Source: Chamaea fasciata
Lineage: Eukaryota > Chordata > Aves > Passeriformes > Sylviidae
Direction: 5' to 3'
DNA length: 64,000 nucleotides
Assembly (NCBI GenBank): GCA_029207755.1
Contig: JARCOQ010000005.1
Location: forward strand, 60,461,414 to 60,525,413
In this document: positions 1 to 12,600 of the stretch, in pieces
Position numbering within the stretch: position 1 is the first letter of the stretch
Layout of the letters: the number at the start of each line of letters is the position of its first letter
Translations under genes and position numbers: made by a program
Notes under the pieces: generated by a model
What the model was told of the DNA's origin: nothing
What the model saw: only the letters and a program-made list of their open reading frames with translations
Databases searched by the model: none

Positions 1-3000
1 GGCCACCGTTGGCTTCCTCAGATGCATGGCACTGGAAAGATTTAACTTGCCAAACCCTTTTTTTTTTAATATCTCTTTGTTATGTTCCAATTAAGTCTGT
101 GTTAATCAAAGGCACTATTTCCCAAATATTCCCCCCTCCTTTCCCCAAGCCTCCTCCTAGGCAACTTGATGGTTTGTACCCCCCTGCCTCCCACCTACAA
201 TTAGCATTCAGACGTTTCTCTTGGCAGAGTCAAAGCCTCCCTCCCCCTAGGAAGCCTTCTTCTTATGAACACATTTTATATTTCCCTAACCCTCTGCAAG
301 GTGCTTTAGCCAGTTTCCAAACAAAGAGCAAAGTGACTTCCCTCAGACATGTGGAGCCTCCAACTGTATTCAAACACCCCTGTGACAGTTTTCCTGCTGT
401 GACTGGCTCTAAAACAGAAGCCACATACAGTAAAAAAACAATAATTCATTGATTTTCTTCCGCTTACTTCCAAATTACCAAGTAAGAATATCAAATTTAG
501 CTCAATACTGCCCTCACCCTTGACACTCTCTAAGATCTCACTAAGTAGTCTGCACCCCTGGGAAAGGAGCAGAGCTGCAAGTAGGGTAGAACATACCAGG
601 AAAGCAGTACCGGCTTTTATCATGCAGAGCTCAAAAATATTCAGGCTGCAATGAGTGCTTTCTATCAAAGTAGTCTTGTTTCTTTCTTATTTCTTCATCT
701 GAAATGGTTCTTTGGCAATATGATTGTGAAATGGATGAGTTTTGTATGAGTCTCTGAGACCTCATCATGTGAAGTTCAGTCACCTCTAGTTGCTGGCTGA
801 GAGAGTTTCACATTCTGAAATTTAAGGGGAACAATAAACAATGCAATCTATGTGGTCAATATTCAAATTTTTTTTTTTTTAACTGCAGGAAATTGTGTGG
901 TCGTCAAAACTGTGTAGAGTAAAGTGGGTGCTGCAACCCTCATGTCTTTATCTCTGTTGATTTTGTTTTACTTTTGAACTGACCTCATGAACCTAGCTCT
1001 GAGAAAGAGCAACTACTTCATTGTAATGCTGATATAAGCACAAGCATTGCTTTCAAAAACATCTACATAAATGAGCCATCACATATTCCCTGGTTGGTTG
1101 ACATTTACAGCACTGAAATAGAAGCAGTAACTCAGGGAGAGGCAGTAGGTGGATTAAGAAAGTAAAAGGACAACTAGTTCACAATTACCTAAAGTAGGAG
1201 CATCCAGTCCAGGAATGCAATAGCAGAGCAGTGCAAAACTGTGACACACAGAAGGGAATGCCCCAGCACGTGGTACTTGCAGTATTAAAGCACACACAGT
1301 GACTCTTAATAATCTTTTTCACCAGACTGCTTGCAACCTGAAAGTTTTCAGGGGTACAAGGGTGACTAGCAGCTGAGACACGTGGTATCTGAGGAGGGAG
1401 GCTTGGCTGGGCTCCCCATGCCAAACTGATCTCAGCTTCCAGGAAGCCAGCTCCCTGGATGGCTGTCAGACACCCTGCCACACTGCACAGGCTGCTTCAA
1501 TCCCTGAGGTGCCACCTTCTCACTGCCAAGGGCCCAGGGAGCCCCAACCTGTGTGCTAGGTGACCTTTTAGCCTGAATTTCTGTCCAAAGCGGGCCAGGA
1601 GCCAGCCAGGTAGAGCTGCAGACAGAGCCTGGCACAGTCTGTAACCGCAATGAAGAAGGAAAATGCCCATCACCAACAAGAGGAAAGGGTGGCTGGTCCC
1701 TCTGGAACAAGGAAAGCTGTCATCACAGCAGTGAGGAGGCCACACCCTGATGAGAAGGGAAAGGAAGGAAAGGGGAAAAGAATTGACTTCACCCAAATGC
1801 CTATACAAGAGGCAAAAGCAGATAACAAGAAAGCTGATGCTGTTACTTTTTATCTCAGTCTACAGGACAGGAAAGGGATGTGCTTGACATACAGCTCCTT
1901 TCACCACTGTGTTCCCTGAAGTGGTAACAGGCAAGAGACCTAGGCGACCTCAAGCTGCTGAAGAAGCTGTCAGCTCCTGCCAGCACCCACACAGGGACCA
2001 GGCAGACACGTTTTGCCCAGGTGGCACAGACCCTGCCCAGACAGCCACTCTGCCCACACTCCCACCAGGCACTTCTGCACAAGAGGGAGGGTAAGTTTCA
2101 TTCCCAAACATCCCACAAAGAATGGGATGTGGCCATGGGCTATCACCACCAGGAAGAGGAGTTCCTCCAGGATTCTGCTTTTAGAGTAAAACCTGAGCCA
2201 TCCCTTCCGCCAGGCCAGACTGTGCATTGTATGCAAAGCCAAAGTAACGTGAAACCTTGACCTCAAAAAAAAAACCTCAGCCCTTCTTAGGAACATACCT
2301 ACTGTCAGCATGTCCATCACAATCCTGGCTGCTATCATGTCTGCATAAACAAGGAATGATTTACTCTCCTCATCATATAGAGAAAGGAACAGGATCTGAT
2401 GAGTGCACAGGAAACACCTTGTCCTGCCATCTCCAGCGATTTTGCAGTGTTCTTTTAGAGCATAGAGCAAAAGCAGACGGATTTATGCATTATGTTATAT
2501 GATTATCATCACTCAGTCCTTTAGGAAAACCACACAGAGTTAAAGACAAGGTGTTACAAAGCACAGCTTTGTATTAAGGCACCTGTAAGGAGCACTTTCT
2601 AATGACAGAAAAAAATCTAAGGTCAGGGGGACCAGGCAAAGCTGACAAACTGGAGGGAACCGTATTGGCAGGTATTTGAGACATGAGAGAACCTGCCCTT
2701 GCAAGACTGACCAGAGCAGTGGCAAAGAGCAGCACTAAAAATGAGCTGAAAAACTCTGAGAAGGGAGAAAAATTATTGCTTTTGGCAAATAAAAATGGCA
2801 AAATCAAAATGCTTTTGACAAATCTGAATATTCATCTTTCTCAACCATATCCAAGTAATATAACTGAGTCCATTTTCTTCTGCTAAGCCCCAGAAAATCA
2901 GTCAAAATGATTTAACAAAAATAGCAAAAAAGAGGGGGAAATATGCCCATTTTTATCTAGCTGACCAAATCTGGAAGATGTTCTTTTGGCCTCCTGAGGT

Positions 3001-3523
3001 AAAATCCATAGTATTTCTCCCAGAACCACATTGGGGTGACCTATCCTTATGTTATTAGGGCTGATAAGTCAACTTCCAGAGATCCTTAGCTCTGCCTTAG
3101 ATCTGTTAAATAGCTGTAATAGTAAGAAGCACAGTAGTTACTCCAGCCCCCTATCCATGCTCACCTAAAAGAAGAAATCATCTTCTGTCATAAAAGTTCA
3201 GTATCCTTGGTTTTGTACTATCAACAGCTCCAGAGAGAGGAATAAATGATCGGAGCCCCATCAGGATATCCTGTCATTCAGTGAGGGAGGCTTTATTCAG
3301 CTTTCCAGGGAAACTTTCAGCAAATACTCTGCATTTTGCAATCTCTCCTGCCTGGGCAAGCTCTGCATACCTTATCCTTCACTCATTTACCTTGGGGAAG
3401 ACAAGAGTCCTGTTAAAAATTTGCCTGAGAATGCAGAAGAAACAGCACCTTTAACAATCATTTGATGTCAGAATCTGAGTTTTTGTGCTTGGACAGCTCT
3501 GAAAGAAAAAAGTCCAATTCACA
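1..3523. other. Upstream region, no gene recognised
   Basis: I see no exon-like segment with plausible splice sites and recognisable protein here. It is AT-rich with some C-rich stretches (about 130-250) and holds only short incidental open frames. It should contain the STAB2 promoter and any 5' untranslated exon, but no CpG island or strong TATA box is evident. A TATA-like TTAAAAAT lies near 3414, about 110 bases before the ATG; that is only suggestive. Confidence 0.6.
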
Positions 3524-3527
3524 ATGG
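3500..3527 (+). promoter_or_regulatory. STAB2: Translation start context of STAB2
   Basis: The ATG at 3524 has A at -3 and G at +4, a good vertebrate initiation context. An in-frame TGA at 3500-3502, eight codons upstream, rules out an N-terminal extension within this exon. This makes the start firm unless an unseen upstream exon splices in between. Confidence 0.75.
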
Positions 3528-3607
3528 AAAAAAAGCCAGGGTTTTTGTTCTTTTTTGCTTTTTTGGCTGCAGTGAAATTATGTTTGACATCACAAATCCA
3601 AGATGAG
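3524..3607 (+). CDS. STAB2: STAB2 exon 1: signal peptide
   Basis: It encodes 28 residues: MEKK, then a hydrophobic core rich in Phe, Leu and Ala (residues 6-21), then a polar end. Cleavage is likely near residues 22-23 (LTS). It ends GAG|GTAAGA in phase 0. Intron 1 (3608-5826) is AT-rich and holds nothing I recognise. Confidence 0.9.
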
Positions 3608-6600
3608 GTAAGAAGCAGCTTTTTACATAACAGATTATTATTTGTCTGTATTGTTCTGCATTATAGAGAGAACAGTTATCAGATTCTGTATCTTATAGCA
3701 GAAAAACCCACTTTAACAGTCACTGGTACATATGACAATCAATTATAACCTAAGAGCTTTGGAATTCAGGCCTCTGAAATAACAGAAATGCATTTGTTTA
3801 TTCTGCATGAAAATTTGTCTCAAACGATACAGCATGAGTACACTGAAAAGGTCTCTAAAACTGGCATATGTGGCAAAAGACTATAAATGATGCATTTATC
3901 AAAAGAAATTCATTGTGACTTCTGGTAAGTCAGAAATGAAAGTAAAAATTTTTCTATAGTGAAAATTATCTTTTCCTACTAATTAAAAGGATGAAAAGCT
4001 ATTTTAGAGAGGTAAGGGAAAAAAAATCTAGGGAATTGAGATATTTAAAGTAGTAACACAAAGTTATAAACATAATTAAAGGGTTTGTAGACCATTGGGG
4101 AAGTGGTGCATTTGTCATGTACAAACACTATGAATCTGTAGAATTTCACAACATCATTTTCACCACCCTTGTAGAAGGGCAGAACAGATTTAGAAGAGGA
4201 AACAAAAGGACAGAGAGAAATTAGAAGGGGGGAAAGAAAGACACTCAGGTGTTTCGTTGCTCTTGTTGTTGGTTGGTTGCAGTTTTTAAATGGAAACATG
4301 TATTGAAATGTATAAAAAGTACTGAGAAATATGTTTAAGTTATTCTTTTTCTTAAAAAAAAAAGACTAGAAGAAGAGACACTAAAAGAAGAAACAAAAAA
4401 AGTCAACTTTCTTCAATTTTCTCTAAATAGCAAAAAGGGAAAATGAGGAATTGGGAGAAAGTGGAAATAATGTTACCATTCCAAAACAAATAGTATTTTA
4501 CAGCTGGTAGTAGAGAAAGGGCTTAAGTTATTTTTATTTAAACCTTTGTTTTTCAAAACACTCAATTAATTTTACTGTTCCAGAAACAAAATTTTGTGGG
4601 GTGTCTTTTTGTTGGCCAAAAATCTAACCAAATGTCTTTTCAAACTGTATCCACATTATACCCACATCTGGGAAAAGGTCACATTTTTACTTCAAAAACA
4701 CCTGAAAAGCATCTACACAACAAAAGGGTTTCACTACCCTAATACTTCAACATTGCCCAGACCAGATTTCAGCAGTGCACTTATGAAGACTAAAATTTGA
4801 CAACTGACAACAGAAGTTGCAATGTGCTTATATGTGGGTAGTGGCAATCACATACAGTGGCTCGGAGATTATCAAGCTAAATCTCCTTATCAGTGTCTGT
4901 GATACATCCTCACAAACTTTGCTGCTGGAATGTCCATCTGTCAGGGGGAGAATCTGCTGAGGGTGGGCTTCATTCAGGACCACCATGGGAGGTGTAGAAA
5001 TCCTGCCCAAGGTGCCAGGGTACCCACCCAGACCAGCTGTGAGGTTCTGCAGGGGCTGCTGCATCCCACGAGTACCCAGAAGGTCCAAGACTCTCTGGAC
5101 TGCACAGGGTTATGTTGCTGGATTTTAAAAACATACTCTGAATTAGGCCATTTCTCACCATTTGAGAATTATAAACTTCCTCCAACAAATACCAGGAAGA
5201 AAGAAGATGAGGACAACATTAGATGCAGTTCAGCAAAGACTTACTGTTTTAAAATAGACATATAAAAACAGGTTAAAAAAAGAGAAAAAAAATGGGGCTG
5301 TTCTCAGCTCGGTGGTCTGGTGGGGTCAGGCCCAAAACCTCCACCAGATCTGAATGCAAAGCAAGATGTCATGCTTTGTCACCAATTTGAAAATACCAGC
5401 CATAGCCCTTTAGATCAGTATGGTGGTGCTGATTTAATTTTGCCTCTTCCACACCTTGTTTAATTTTGCCTTTGAGTGGGGACTTTGAGAGGCACTTGTC
5501 AGCAACTTTGGAACTAATACACCGTAGGCTGATGCTGTCTCTGTAACCTGGCTTTTAAGTCTGAAAAACTTAGTATTTGTTGATAAAGCACTCTTAAGGA
5601 AAATATTACACTTAGAAAGGTTTGTTCTGCAGTGGTTGGACATATTTTGTGCAGACAAAGCTTCTGCAAAGCATTAATATGTGGTCTATTACCTAGTTTA
5701 GCTCCAAAACAAGGAGGTCCTGCTGAACAGAAAGGGGTTGTGAGTGGGAACAAACTTGTCACTTTTCAGCAATGTCATTTGGGGTGGTGTTTTTCCTTCT
5801 TGGTAATTATTCTTCTCCTATTGCAGGTGAAGAAGCAATGTGATCAAAAGCTGCTCATTAGAATGAAAACCAAATGTGTACCTTGCTCTTTAAACCTTGA
5901 CACCCAGTGCCCTGCTGGTTACACCAAAATTACCAACGGGACTGGGACACCAGACTGCAGGTATCTCCTCTGTCAGAGCTTTGCTCATGAATATTGTTCT
6001 CCAGTAATTAGAAAACGTTAATACATATCAAAATTTCTCTAGTCGATGCAATTTTCTGACAGAATATTTACCAGTGGCTTCACCAACTCCACAACTCAAG
6101 CTGCATTCAGGGTATTTGATGCTTGAGGTTAAACAGCAAGTGATGTAAGAGGAAAACAAACATTGCTATTGATGGCCTAACAGATTTTCTCTTGAACAGT
6201 ATCATAGAATCACTTCTATATTTATTCTGCATATTTGATATGAATGTTACAAAAATATATGATAAATACATATTATTATATTTATGTGTTTATCTTATAC
6301 ATCTTATAAATAAAGTATTTTTCACACTTCTAGACTGGAGAGTTGTGAGGATGAAGGGCAGGAAGAGATTTATAAAAACCAATTTCACATCCTGCCATTC
6401 CAACTGGGAAAAAAAAAAAAAAGAGCAGTTTTTAGAGAAAATGTAATTATTTTGAGCTTACTTAGCATTGAAAGAACCTTGACATTAAACATTTTTTAAA
6501 ATATTGTTTCAATTCAAAACGTTGAGAAATGTGCTGTATTTAGGCTGGGATGAGAAGATAAATACACTGTTCAAAAGAAACAGTTCCAAGGATCTTTTTA

Positions 6601-9600
6601 GACCTTGTCATTCAATGCATGTTTTAATGAAGAATTTAAAAAGGTAGACCTATGCAACCAAGATTAAAGTGCTCTTGTCTGACAATGAAAGAAGGAGAAG
6701 AACCTAAGAATTTCATTTTTCCCTACAGGAGGCTTGTAAGTACTTTAATGAAGCTCTAACTTCTTTTCCACAGGTATTACCTGGAAATTAAAACATACAC
6801 ACTTTCTTTTCCGGGCTGTCGGCATCGTTGTGTGAAGGAATTTGAACAACCTGAGTGCTGTCAGGGTCACTGGGGCCCAGACTGCATGGGTAAGTTGGTT
6901 TGGGCTTTGGGGTTTTATTTTCGTATAGAATTTGAAGAGAAATAAACCAGCAACTTGTCTTCTTTTCAGAAACTATTGCTGTCAGAAGTTTGTTCCTTAG
7001 AGCTTGTTATAAAAGTAGAAATAAATAGCAGTTTTCAGCTAAAACTTAGGGGATTTGAAGAAAATCTGGTATTCAAATTTTAATTTAAAAAGAAAAATTC
7101 ATAGAAAAATGTAAAGAGCCTCAGAAAACCTCCGAGAGCTTGACATTTTCAAAACAAATCGTTACAGGTAATGCCGGCAAAATTATTTCATTTGGGAGGA
7201 TCCCCAAAATGGATTTTAAAAATTAAGATTTTCAAACCACAAATTTAAATGTTTCGTTTTAGGTCAAAACCACCCTTATCTGCATCTGAAATATTTCCAG
7301 ATCTCTCACTCTTGACTTCATGGTGTAGGGAGGGTCTTTTCTTTCACCTCAGCTTGAAAGAGTTTCTTGAACTGCCTTGCAAATGCTGAAGGCAATTACT
7401 GAAGCAAGGGAATCGGGAGTGCCTCCTCTCCTGCTGCCCCTTCCTCAAGAAAAGCTTTTCAGCATCTCCACAAATGCATCAAATCTCAGGCGACCAAGAG
7501 GGGCATCCAGACCCACAGAGCAAGTTTCCCTGCCCAGCCAGAGAGTTTCCTCCTTTAGTTAATGGCGTTAAGGTCTGTTTCAATGTCTGTGAAGTCCTTT
7601 GTCCGCAAAATAGATTTTTTAAAAAGTATCATTTTAGCCCAAGCTATTATTTAAATACCAGTCATTTGTCTACTAAAGGGAAATAGTTTAAACACCAGCC
7701 ATTTATCCACTGAAGGAAAGCAGTCAAACTGCTCACAGCAACTCAAGAGAGAAGATGGGCAAAGAGTTGAGTGCATAGTGTGTGGTCATGTCTCCTGGAG
7801 AGACTGACCTTGGTGGTGGTTCACCATCCCACCTCCAAACGCAGCCTAAGTGCTCATGCTCCCATTATTGGGGTGCTCTGGGCAGCCACACAAGGGTCAT
7901 CACTATTTCTGGGGAGTCCTGCCTGCACCACTATGTGAAGGAGGCTGCAAAGGCAAGGAAGCCCTCTCTTCCTTTGGACAAACTTCCTGACCCCAAAAAG
8001 CAAAGAATCAAGGTCTCAGCATTGTTTCTGCTTTTATTTGCAGGGGAAAAAAAATTATCTCTACATTATCACAACCTCTGTAATGGAATATGATGCAAGC
8101 TGAAATATTTGGAGGAAAGACAGTCCTTCCTGAGGCCAGGCAAAAATCCCTGACTAGGTGTTTACTTCATATTTAGCATCTGATGGCAAGGACAAAATTA
8201 GGTCTTAAATAGCACTCTGACTTCCTTAAAGGACAGCACATGCTGAAACACACAGCATAAATGAAAGATCTTTTGTCCTGCTCCCTCCCCACGAAGAACA
8301 CCGAGCCATCCAGCTGCACACCAACCCCTCTGCAAAAAGTCATAAGTCAAAGGAGAAAAGCACTGGGTCTGAAAAGGTGCAGGCGGAAAGAGCACAGCCT
8401 TTCCACACTGCCAGTATCATCCAGCCACAGCTACCACAGCTGGTGGAGCTGCTCCCTACCACAGCACAGGTTCCCACTCTGGGCAAATATGTCCATGGCT
8501 CCCAAGAAAAGCCTGGGTACCAACTGAAAGGTGCATGGCACACCAACTGACTAGAAAGGACAGTAAGAATAAAAGGGGGGAAATATTAGAAGAGAAGGTA
8601 AAGGCCAAAAGGAAAGATACTAAATTTAATGCCATCATATTATATGGGTCAAAATACTTCTTTCCAAGTACTACTCACTGCTTCAGCCTCACAGGGAGTC
8701 AGGCAAAGAGAAGTATTTTAAGAGGCTCTATTTCATAACACTTGGAAAGTCCTGAATTTAAGTCCATGAAGGGAAAAAATGCTGATAGATTTAGGTCCTT
8801 TTGGCCTAGATTCAAATATTTGGCTTTCACACTCTGACAGCTGTTAAGAGATAGCAAAATTATCTCCTTCTCATTGCTTTTCAAAAAACATCCCCAATAA
8901 AAGCAAAGGTCTCTCTTCTCCCTGAGGAGGCAGCAGGTGACGGTGCCAGCACTGCTCCAGTGTCCCAGCACTGTCTCCTGTGGCCCTGCTGGTTGAAGGA
9001 AGGACTTCACCTGCCTCGCCAAACTTGTACAACAGTATGATAATTTGCCCAACTTCTGATAAAGCTGTCCCTTGGTGCTGGTGTCAAAACAAGAGACAAG
9101 ATGTAGCGAAGACAAGGGGAAGTGCAATGAATGCCAACAGAAAAAAACAAACCACACCTGCTTTGTCAACAATTTTAAAGTAACTTTTCCTAGGAATTAC
9201 ACCATGAACTCTGAGTTTTCTCAATCCTTGCACATTCAATAAAAGCATCAGTGCAAGTAAACTATTTTCCATTCTGTGCAAATATTAAACAGTTGCCAGA
9301 AATCCTAAAGATAAGATTTAGCTGTCATATGGTAGCCAGAAAACAAGATTCACTAAAAGCCACTTTAAAGACTAAAGTGAATGTATTAATTAGTTTCCCT
9401 CAATTATAGTTATTTAACCCAAATTCTTAAAATATTATTTCAGCGTGTATGAGGTAAACAGCAATAAAATTTTCATCTTTAAATTTATTGGTTTTTCAAA
9501 AGAAGCTTACACAGATACAATAGACCCCAGACTACATCAAGGAATAAATTGAGAAATATTAACAGACTGGTTTAAAGCCAAAGCTTTCAGTGGAATTAAG

Positions 9601-12600
9601 TGAACACATATGCACATCTACTTATTTGCTCATCACTGTATCCAAATCAAATTAATTTTTGCTAAAACTTCCACATTACTTAAATACTCTCAATCAGGAT
9701 AAACTTAGGCAGGGGGAGTATAAATCCAGTCCTGCTCCTCTCCACCCACACAGAACAAACTCTGGGGCTCTTTATAAGCAATAAATCTCACTAGTAAGGT
9801 ACAACAGAGTACCTGTGAGGCCAGTAGGGGTTTGATTCATTTAGATCTCACCTGCATCAAAATTATGGTACCTAATGGAAATTCTAATTACAGGAAGGAA
9901 AGGCTTATGGAAGAGAGTTAATACATCATTTACAAGGAGGGGCAGGACAACTGTGAAAAATAAGGGTATTCCTATAGGAGAGAAAACCTGACAGAATGAT
10001 CTGCCTAAAAACCACTGTAATATACATTTCCTGTAGGCAATCTTTCAGTAAAGATTTGAATCTTTCAAGCTTTCAGACAAAAAATTAGACTATTTTCATT
10101 ATAAATATAGTAATTTTTTTATTTTCTCATCCTGCTGGCTGGGGTTTTTGTTCAGACTGTCTCCCTTCTATGCCACTGCCTGTAACCATGGTTTTAGCAC
10201 CAGAGACACTGAAAAGCATAACACACCGTTGTCACACAAGTTTGATTAGTGACCACAATCCCTTGGACAGGATTTAGTTGTGAGATATCTAGGCATTTCA
10301 ATTCCCAAGATTGTTTGAATCAATTATCACAATCTCATGTATGTAGCAGGGAAAAGAAAAAAAATCCAACGTAAAGCAAATGCAATTTTTGGTGGGGAAA
10401 AAGGTGACTTATTAAACTCCAACTTAGCATCAAATAAAATCCTGAGAGCAAATTATCAATCCATCAGAGTTTTATCAACACACAGGAGTGGTCAGGCAAG
10501 CTCCACTTGTACCAGAAAAGCCAACAGCTTAGGGTGTGGCAGACAGAGGTGGATCAGCAGGAACAAAACCATATTTTTTTAGAATAAGATAATTATTTTT
10601 TGTTCAATCCTTTGACTACAGTCCCTAGCCCAAGCTCCCAGACAAGAGAGGGTGATGGTGTCTGCTGATGCTGAGATTCTAGTGAAGAGATTGAGGTAGC
10701 TGCAAAACAGCGGCTGTCCCCCAGAGTCCCTGTTTGGCCCAGAATGCCAAGGTGGTCACCTGCACAAGGGGTGGTCACCTGTACAAGTGCAAGGGGAGCA
10801 GAAGGGTCAGAGCAAGGTGACTGATGGCTTAAACATTTTCATTTCCAGCATGTCCAGGAGGAGCTGCATCACCATGCAATGGGAGAGGACGCTGTTCGCA
10901 GGGCATAGCTGGGAATGGAACATGCACTTGTCAGGTACGTCCTTTCTTTTAAATGAAAAAGAAGTACAACAACAACATGCAAGTTGTGCTGAAAAATAAT
11001 GAATGTCCGACTGCATAAATACAATTAAAGTATTCCAGAAACAGTAGACATGATCAGCTTGGAGGGTTTTTTTCTGCTTGGATTGCAGTAATCTTCGCTC
11101 TACTATTTCTATGGACTTGAGCACGTTCAGGTGATATTATTAAGAAGTTTTTTCTTCTTGCCTTCCTGACACAGGTGTTTTGAGTTCCTCTTTTTTTTTT
11201 TTTTTCCGTGCTATTACTTGTGGCTTTTTGCCCTAAATAGAATGTACTTCTACATGGGCCTATACTCTCCATACATTGTTCCTTTGCTGAGAGTCAATGT
11301 ATAGTGCTTAACCTCAGGCAAACAGATTTTTAATAAGCAATTCAAATCAACCTTTTTTACCTCCCTCTCTACTGGTTCATCTTTACTTTACATCAAAAAT
11401 CCTCTTCTGGGGACATGTGGAAAAGTGGCAGAGGTAGGAGCAGACAGAAAACACAGCCTAACAATTGTAAGCCTGATTTGGACATTAGGCTTGATTATTT
11501 TACTTCATTGTTACCTTGATACTCAGAACATCTGATTTGAAGATCTACAAATTATTTTTTTAAAATATGTGGGGGCAAGATTGTTCAAAAGACAATGTTT
11601 TCTAGATTGTGGTAGCTGTTGATTGAAACGGTCATGTTACTTTCTTTTGGCAGCAAAAGATTCTGTTTTCATCCTGCTAAGCATGTATCTGTACTGAGAT
11701 AGATGAGAAACTTAAGTTTTGATTTCCATTGTGTAATTCACAGAAAGGGTTTGGTGGAACAGCCTGTGAAAAATGTGCTGAAGACAATTTATTTGGTCCT
11801 GACTGCACATCAGGTACATTTCAACTTGCTTTATGTGATTAGGGAAAAGAAGGGAGTGAAAGCTACATTCATACTCTAAGAAATCACAGTGAAATGGGTA
11901 GAGGGCCCAAAGAGCTCCCAGTAAGAGCTGCTGCCTGCCTCAGAGAACACAATGGGGAAAGAGAGCTCCTTGCTCTATTCTGTGCCAGGGAGATATACAA
12001 TTCTGCCAGAAGGGTGGGAAAAGGTGTGTTTACTTTAGTTTTGGGGTTTGGGTGATTGATGAATTCACTGCTTAGCCATACATCTATCAGAAGTGGAGGT
12101 CTGATGGAGCAATTGAAGCTGTGCACACTTTTTAAAATGTTTATGTATCACATGTGTATATATGCATATAACATTTTCCACTTTAGCCTGCTTTAATCAT
12201 CTCCACTATTTTACCTTCCTGAGCCTTGCTGAAAATTACACTGAAAAAACAGAAAATTCCCTGAAAAAATGTTTAAAACACTCTTAAGGGGTAATAGTTG
12301 CTTATCTCAAAGTAAAACTCTTTTTCTTCCCTCAAGATCTACATAATGTTACTTTTAAGGAGTCACAAATTGTCTCAATTTAAATAATCTGTGTTGGCCT
12401 TTCTACACTAATCCTACACCACTGCTGGCTCAGAGGCCCTTCTTCCACCAGTTGTCCACTGGATGCCAGTGTTGATACACAGAAATGTAACTGAGCCAGC
12501 ATTTTCATGAAAATAGGGTACTTGAATGAATTTAATATCATAAATGTAATTCTTTTCCAAGAAGTTATTGGAGGATTCAATTAGATATTAATTTAAGCAA

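Noticed and set aside
9..452. A 147-codon open frame near the left edge
   Set aside because: No recognisable domain, low-complexity Pro/Ser-rich sequence and no supporting splice or promoter signal; typical chance frame.
3414..3421. TTAAAAAT as a TATA box
   Set aside because: It is a poor match in AT-rich DNA with no mapped transcription start; mentioned only as a possibility.
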